Below, in pieces: positions 6,265 through 9,114 of a DNA stretch of 9,114 nt; position 1 is the stretch's first letter, and each line of letters opens with the position of its first letter. This DNA comes from UBA3305 sp002373555 (GTDB lineage: Bacteria > Bacillota > Clostridia > Lachnospirales > Lachnospiraceae). Below the pieces are notes generated by a model, which worked only from the letters and a program-made list of their open reading frames with translations, did not search any database and was not told where the DNA came from. The DNA lies in contig CAMOER010000059.1 in assembly GCA_946612455.1 (NCBI GenBank), forward strand, positions 1 through 9,114, given 5' to 3'. The translations under genes were made by a program, and so were the position numbers.

Positions 6265-8046
6265 TCAGATTGCTCTGGTCGCGTTCTCCAGCCACTTGAC
6301 TTCCTCCGGTTTCAGATGATCCTTTAACGTCTCATACACCAGTTTATGGTAGTCATTCAGAAGCTTTCTTTCCTTTTCGGACATATAGGCAACATCGATC
6401 GCCCGCAGGTCGATCGGGCAGTAGGTAATATGCTCGAATTTCAGGAACTGGCCGTACTCATTCGCTTCATCAGCGACGACCAGCAGTTCATTTTCTGTCC
6501 GGATGCCGTATTTGTAATCCAGATAGATGCCGGGTTCGTCGGTGATCACCATGCCGGGCTCCAGCTCTGCCACGTCGTGCGGCTTCCTGTGCTTGAAATA
6601 GAAGCCCTGCGGTCCTTCATGGACATTTAAGAGATAGCCGACGCCGTGACCGGTGCCGCAGCGGTAATCAATGCCGAGCTCCCACATGGGCTGTCTGGCC
6701 AGATAATCCAGGGAGAAGCCTGCGCAGCCGGCCAGGAACTTTGCCGAAGCCAGATTCAGCATGCCGCGGGCAACGGCAGTGAAATACTGCTTCATTTCCG
6801 GTGTGATCTCGCCCAGAACGAAGGTCCGGGTGATGTCCGTGGTGCCGGCCATATAATGCCCGCCGGAATCGACCAGCAGGAATCCTTTCGGATCGAGACG
6901 GACGTTCGTCTCCGGCGTCGCCATATAATGCATCATGGCGCCGTGCGGGCCGTAAGCAGAGATCGTCTCAAAGGAAAGTGCCAGGAAACCGTCCTGTTCT
7001 CTCCGGAAACCCTCCAGTGCGTCGCTGGCGGAGATCTCGGTGATCTCTTCCTTTCCGATATGTTCTTCCAGCCACATCATGAAACGCACCATGGCAACGC
7101 CGTCCTTGATGTGCGTCCTGCGGATGTTCTCGATCTCCACCGGATTCTTGACAGCCTTCATTGCCGTCGAAGGATTCAGTTCATCGAGGATGGTGCATCC
7201 TTCCGGCAAGGCGGAGGAGATGGCCATGCTGACGGTCCGCTCGTCCAGCAGTACCCGGGAGCCGGCCGGTATGGCAGCGGCAGCTTCCTGGATCGCGCTG
7301 TAAGGACGGATCACTGTTCCGCAGGCTTCCATGGCTTTTCGGATCTCGTCATTTACCGCCTCGTCATAAAGGAAGATCTCCGAAGATTCCTGTGTGATCA
7401 CAGCATAGGCAAAGGCCACCGGCGTGATCGGGATATCGCCGCCGCGGATATTGAAGATCCATGCGGTATCATCCATGGAGGCGATAATGTGTGCATCCGC
7501 TTTTTTCTTCTTCATGGCTGCGCGTACATCCGACAGCTTCTCGGCTGCCGTCTTTCCGGCATAGGCATCGCCGAGCAGCCAGGCCGGTGCGGGATCCAGT
7601 GCGGGACGTGCTGTCCAGACTAGGCCGACGAGATCCTCGCTGTAGGAAAAACGGATATTTTTATCCGCAAGCTTCTTCTCATACTCCTTCATTGTCCGTG
7701 TGCTGATCAGCCGCCCGTCAAAGCCGAGCTTTCCGCCCTCCGGCAGCTTGTCGGCAAGATACTGTTCGACTGTGGGAACGCCCTTGACGCCCATCCGGCA
7801 GAGCGTAAAGGCCGGATCCATCTGCTCTTCGGCCTGGACAAAGAAACGGCCGTCCGTCCAGAGCATGGCTTCTTCCTGCGTGATCACCAGTGTGCAGGAT
7901 TCTCCCGTGAAACCGGAGAGAAAACGGGTGCATTCAAAATGCGGGCCGAAATACTCCGACTGGTGATAATCGCAGGCCGGCACAAGATAAGCATCGATGC
8001 TGCGCTCCTGCATCAGTTCCCTTAAGTTCTTCAAAGCTTCGTTCAT
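6265..8046 (-). CDS. pepP: Xaa-Pro aminopeptidase (peptidase family M24, three-domain type)
   Basis: A 593-aa cytosolic metallopeptidase that removes the N-terminal residue from peptides with proline in second position. The length fits the long eukaryote-like aminopeptidase P1 type (about 600 aa) rather than the roughly 440-aa E. coli PepP. Domains: creatinase-like N-terminal domain (about 1-140, with DAYLVPACDYHQSEY and LWTDGRFFVQAE), a second creatinase-like domain (about 155-300), the M24 pita-bread domain (about 310-530) and a C-terminal extension to 593. The dinuclear metal ligands are all visible: D393 (LLVDSGG), D404 (TTDITRTF), H467 (GTGHGVG), E504 (TDEPG) and E518 (RTENE). H374 in GAMMHY matches the conserved active-site histidine. 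There is no signal peptide. AAGGAG at 8052-8057 (- strand) sits 5 nt before the start. It is monocistronic in this window, with its own promoter at 8139-8167. The symbol follows common usage for the family. Confidence 0.94.
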   Translation of the reverse strand: MNEALKNLRELMQERSIDAYLVPACDYHQSEYFGPHFECTRFLSGFTGESCTLVITQEEAMLWTDGRFFVQAEEQMDPAFTLCRMGVKGVPTVEQYLADKLPEGGKLGFDGRLISTRTMKEYEKKLADKNIRFSYSEDLVGLVWTARPALDPAPAWLLGDAYAGKTAAEKLSDVRAAMKKKKADAHIIASMDDTAWIFNIRGGDIPITPVAFAYAVITQESSEIFLYDEAVNDEIRKAMEACGTVIRPYSAIQEAAAAIPAGSRVLLDERTVSMAISSALPEGCTILDELNPSTAMKAVKNPVEIENIRRTHIKDGVAMVRFMMWLEEHIGKEEITEISASDALEGFRREQDGFLALSFETISAYGPHGAMMHYMATPETNVRLDPKGFLLVDSGGHYMAGTTDITRTFVLGEITPEMKQYFTAVARGMLNLASAKFLAGCAGFSLDYLARQPMWELGIDYRCGTGHGVGYLLNVHEGPQGFYFKHRKPHDVAELEPGMVITDEPGIYLDYKYGIRTENELLVVADEANEYGQFLKFEHITYCPIDLRAIDVAYMSEKERKLLNDYHKLVYETLKDHLKPEEVKWLENATRAI

Positions 8047-8087
8047 AATGACTCCTTCTGTTGCGGTACTTCTTACGGCTTCCTGCC

Positions 8088-8114
8088 CTGCATCTTTCGA
8101 AAGGTTCGATGCAG
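8088..8114 (-). other. Inverted repeat in aminopeptidase leader
   Basis: CTGCATC (8088-8094) and GATGCAG (8108-8114) are complementary 7-mers separated by 13 nt that contain the palindrome TTTCGAAA. They fall in the predicted 5' leader of the aminopeptidase mRNA. No U-tract or T-box/riboswitch signature was seen, so the role is unknown. Confidence 0.35.
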
Positions 8115-8138
8115 CCGGTTTGAGGCCTCTAACGCCGA

Positions 8139-8167
8139 ATCATAACACTAAATCGAAAAATATACAA
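8139..8167 (-). promoter_or_regulatory. SigA-type promoter for aminopeptidase gene
   Basis: On the - strand, TTGTAT (8162-8167) is followed by a 17-bp spacer and TATGAT (8139-8144). The -10 matches the consensus at five of six positions, and the -35 at four of six. Predicted transcription starts near 8132, leaving a leader of about 85 nt. Confidence 0.6.
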
Positions 8168-8177
8168 TGCCTGTTTT

Positions 8178-8206
8178 TTGACGCGCGTATGCAGCTGTGA
8201 TATACT
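8178..8206 (+). promoter_or_regulatory. SigA-type promoter for sortase gene
   Basis: TTGACG (8178-8183), a 17-bp spacer and TATACT (8201-8206), with TGA immediately before the -10 giving an extended -10. This is a near-consensus vegetative promoter. Transcription is expected near 8213, with a leader of about 48 nt to the sortase start. Confidence 0.75.
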
Positions 8207-8260
8207 TTCAGGAAAGGGGACGGCGGCTGTATTCCGCGCTGTTCGGAACAGGAGTATAGG

Positions 8261-9043
8261 ATGAAAAAAGCAAAACGGATCATTCTGAATGGAATCATTA
8301 TCGCCCTGCTCTGTGTCATGGGTTACTCAGGGTATAAGATCTATACGCAGATGATGGAATATCATAAAAATGAAGTGGAATATGAAGGATTAAGGGAATA
8401 TATCTCCGATTCCGGAACGCCGGAGGATTTTTCCCCGCATACAGAGGAGAGCGGTGTGAAATGGGATGTCAACTTCCCGGAAGTGGATTTTCAAAGTCTG
8501 CTTGAGAAAAATCCCGACACGGTCGGCTGGATCTATTGTCCGGAAACGCATATCGATTATCCGGTCGTGCAGGGAAAGACAAATGACGAGTATCTGCACA
8601 AATCCTTTGAAGGCGCGCGGAATGTCGCCGGCAGCATTTTCATGGATGCCGAGAACAAAGCGGATCTGTCGGATTTCAACACGGTCCTTTACGGACATCA
8701 TATGAAGAACGGCAGCATGTTCCGGGACCTGGATCATTATAAAGAGGAAGGGTATTATGAAGAGCATCCGTATATGCTCTATATGACGCCCGAAAAAAAT
8801 TATGTCGTGGAGATCTTTGCGGGCTTTGTATCCTCTGTCAAGGAGGATTCATGGGAGATCGTGTTCCCGACCACGGAGGACCGGCAGACATGGCTCGATC
8901 AAAGAATGGAGAAATCCGAATTCAAGGGAATCGTAACGCCCGATGTGAACAGCCATATTTTCACGCTGTCCACCTGCAGCTATGAATTCTCAAACGCCAG
9001 ATTTGTACTGTACGGAATGCTGACGGAAGTGCCGAAAAAATAA
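8261..9043 (+). CDS. srtB: Class B sortase
   Basis: A 260-aa membrane-anchored cysteine transpeptidase that attaches surface proteins to peptidoglycan or assembles surface structures. The start follows AGGAG (8250-8254) by 6 nt. Residues 1-6 are basic and 7-28 form a single membrane-spanning signal anchor (IILNGIIIALLCVMGYSG), placing the catalytic domain outside the cell. The sortase fold begins near residue 75 with NPDTVGWIYCPETHIDYPVVQ, a typical class B opening. The catalytic triad is visible: H146 in LYGHHMKNGSMF, C239 in TLSTCSYEF and R247 in NARFVLYG. Length and the TLSTC motif fit class B. No gene for a sorting-signal substrate or pilin lies in the window, so its substrate could be encoded beyond the right edge or elsewhere. 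It has its own strong promoter and is divergent from the aminopeptidase gene; a functional link between the two is not implied. Confidence 0.93.
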   Translation: MKKAKRIILNGIIIALLCVMGYSGYKIYTQMMEYHKNEVEYEGLREYISDSGTPEDFSPHTEESGVKWDVNFPEVDFQSLLEKNPDTVGWIYCPETHIDYPVVQGKTNDEYLHKSFEGARNVAGSIFMDAENKADLSDFNTVLYGHHMKNGSMFRDLDHYKEEGYYEEHPYMLYMTPEKNYVVEIFAGFVSSVKEDSWEIVFPTTEDRQTWLDQRMEKSEFKGIVTPDVNSHIFTLSTCSYEFSNARFVLYGMLTEVPKK

Positions 9044-9044
9044 C

Positions 9045-9066
9045 CCATGGTGCCTGTCTCCAATGG
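9045..9066. repeat. Imperfect palindrome after sortase gene, possible dispersed repeat
   Basis: Immediately after the sortase stop, CCATGG and CCAATGG flank a TGCCTGTCT core. From memory, GGTGCCTGTCTCC-like strings occur as short dispersed repeats in several bacterial genomes, but only one copy lies here, so repeat status cannot be shown. Confidence 0.2.
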
Positions 9067-9094
9067 TAGGTAGATTTCATTAAGATAGGTTTTA

Positions 9095-9103
9095 TGATAT
9101 ACT
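9095..9103 (+). promoter_or_regulatory. Possible extended -10 promoter for a gene beyond the window
   Basis: TGATATACT (TATACT at 9098-9103) repeats the exact extended -10 of the sortase promoter. The region 17 bp upstream (TTTCAT) is a poor -35. No gene start is reached before the window ends 11 nt later. Confidence 0.4.
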
Positions 9104-9114
9104 ATACCCGTATC

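Noticed and set aside
6646..7623. 325-aa open frame on the + strand
   Set aside because: It is antisense to the M24 aminopeptidase, whose catalytic residues are intact, and has no ribosome site or recognisable domain.
8047..8138. T-box or riboswitch in the aminopeptidase leader
   Set aside because: The leader is only about 85 nt, and no T-box sequence, specifier stem or terminator/antiterminator pair is visible, only one simple inverted repeat.
1..9114. CRISPR arrays, tRNA or rRNA genes, insertion sequences, phage genes
   Set aside because: No spaced direct repeats, cloverleaf-type sequence, transposase frames or terminal inverted repeats were found on reading both strands.

Overview
The window looks like a chromosomal segment of a Gram-positive, Clostridia-type Firmicute. 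The evidence is strong AGGAG/AGGAGG ribosome binding sites, SigA-type promoters with 17-bp spacers, compact U-tailed terminators, a class B sortase and moderate GC. This assignment is inference; no rRNA or other marker gene is present.

Region 1 (1-6206, + strand) is a catabolic gene cluster with a regulator. In order it encodes a CoA-acylating aldehyde dehydrogenase (5' end outside the window), a 637-aa thiamine-diphosphate enzyme of the acetolactate synthase/IolD superfamily, an HMG-CoA-lyase-type carbon-carbon lyase, a shikimate/quinate dehydrogenase (AroE-type) homologue, an IclR-family regulator, and an unrecognised 67-aa protein whose start overlaps the regulator's stop. Every junction between the enzyme genes, and the one before the regulator, carries a hairpin or inverted repeat. 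Two of these are good intrinsic terminators (3189-3229 and 5204-5234). A TGAAAGAA-N5-TTCTTTCA palindrome lies just upstream of the lyase gene and is a candidate operator for the IclR protein.

The enzyme set does not match a standard pathway that I recognise. Together it could oxidise a cyclic or hydroxylated carboxylic acid, cleave a C-C bond with ThDP, turn the resulting aldehyde into an acyl-CoA, and split that acyl-CoA by a retro-Claisen reaction to acetyl-CoA plus an oxo product. A quinate-like cyclitol acid is one chemically coherent substrate, but this is a hypothesis only.

Region 2 (6207-8060, - strand) holds a three-domain Xaa-Pro aminopeptidase (M24, all five metal ligands present), convergent with region 1 across a shared hairpin terminator. 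Region 3 (8061-9114) contains back-to-back promoters driving the aminopeptidase to the left and a class B sortase gene to the right. After the sortase there are 71 nt with a possible extended -10 promoter for a gene beyond the window. No tRNA, rRNA, CRISPR array, transposase or phage gene was seen, and no gene-free stretch exceeds 300 bases.
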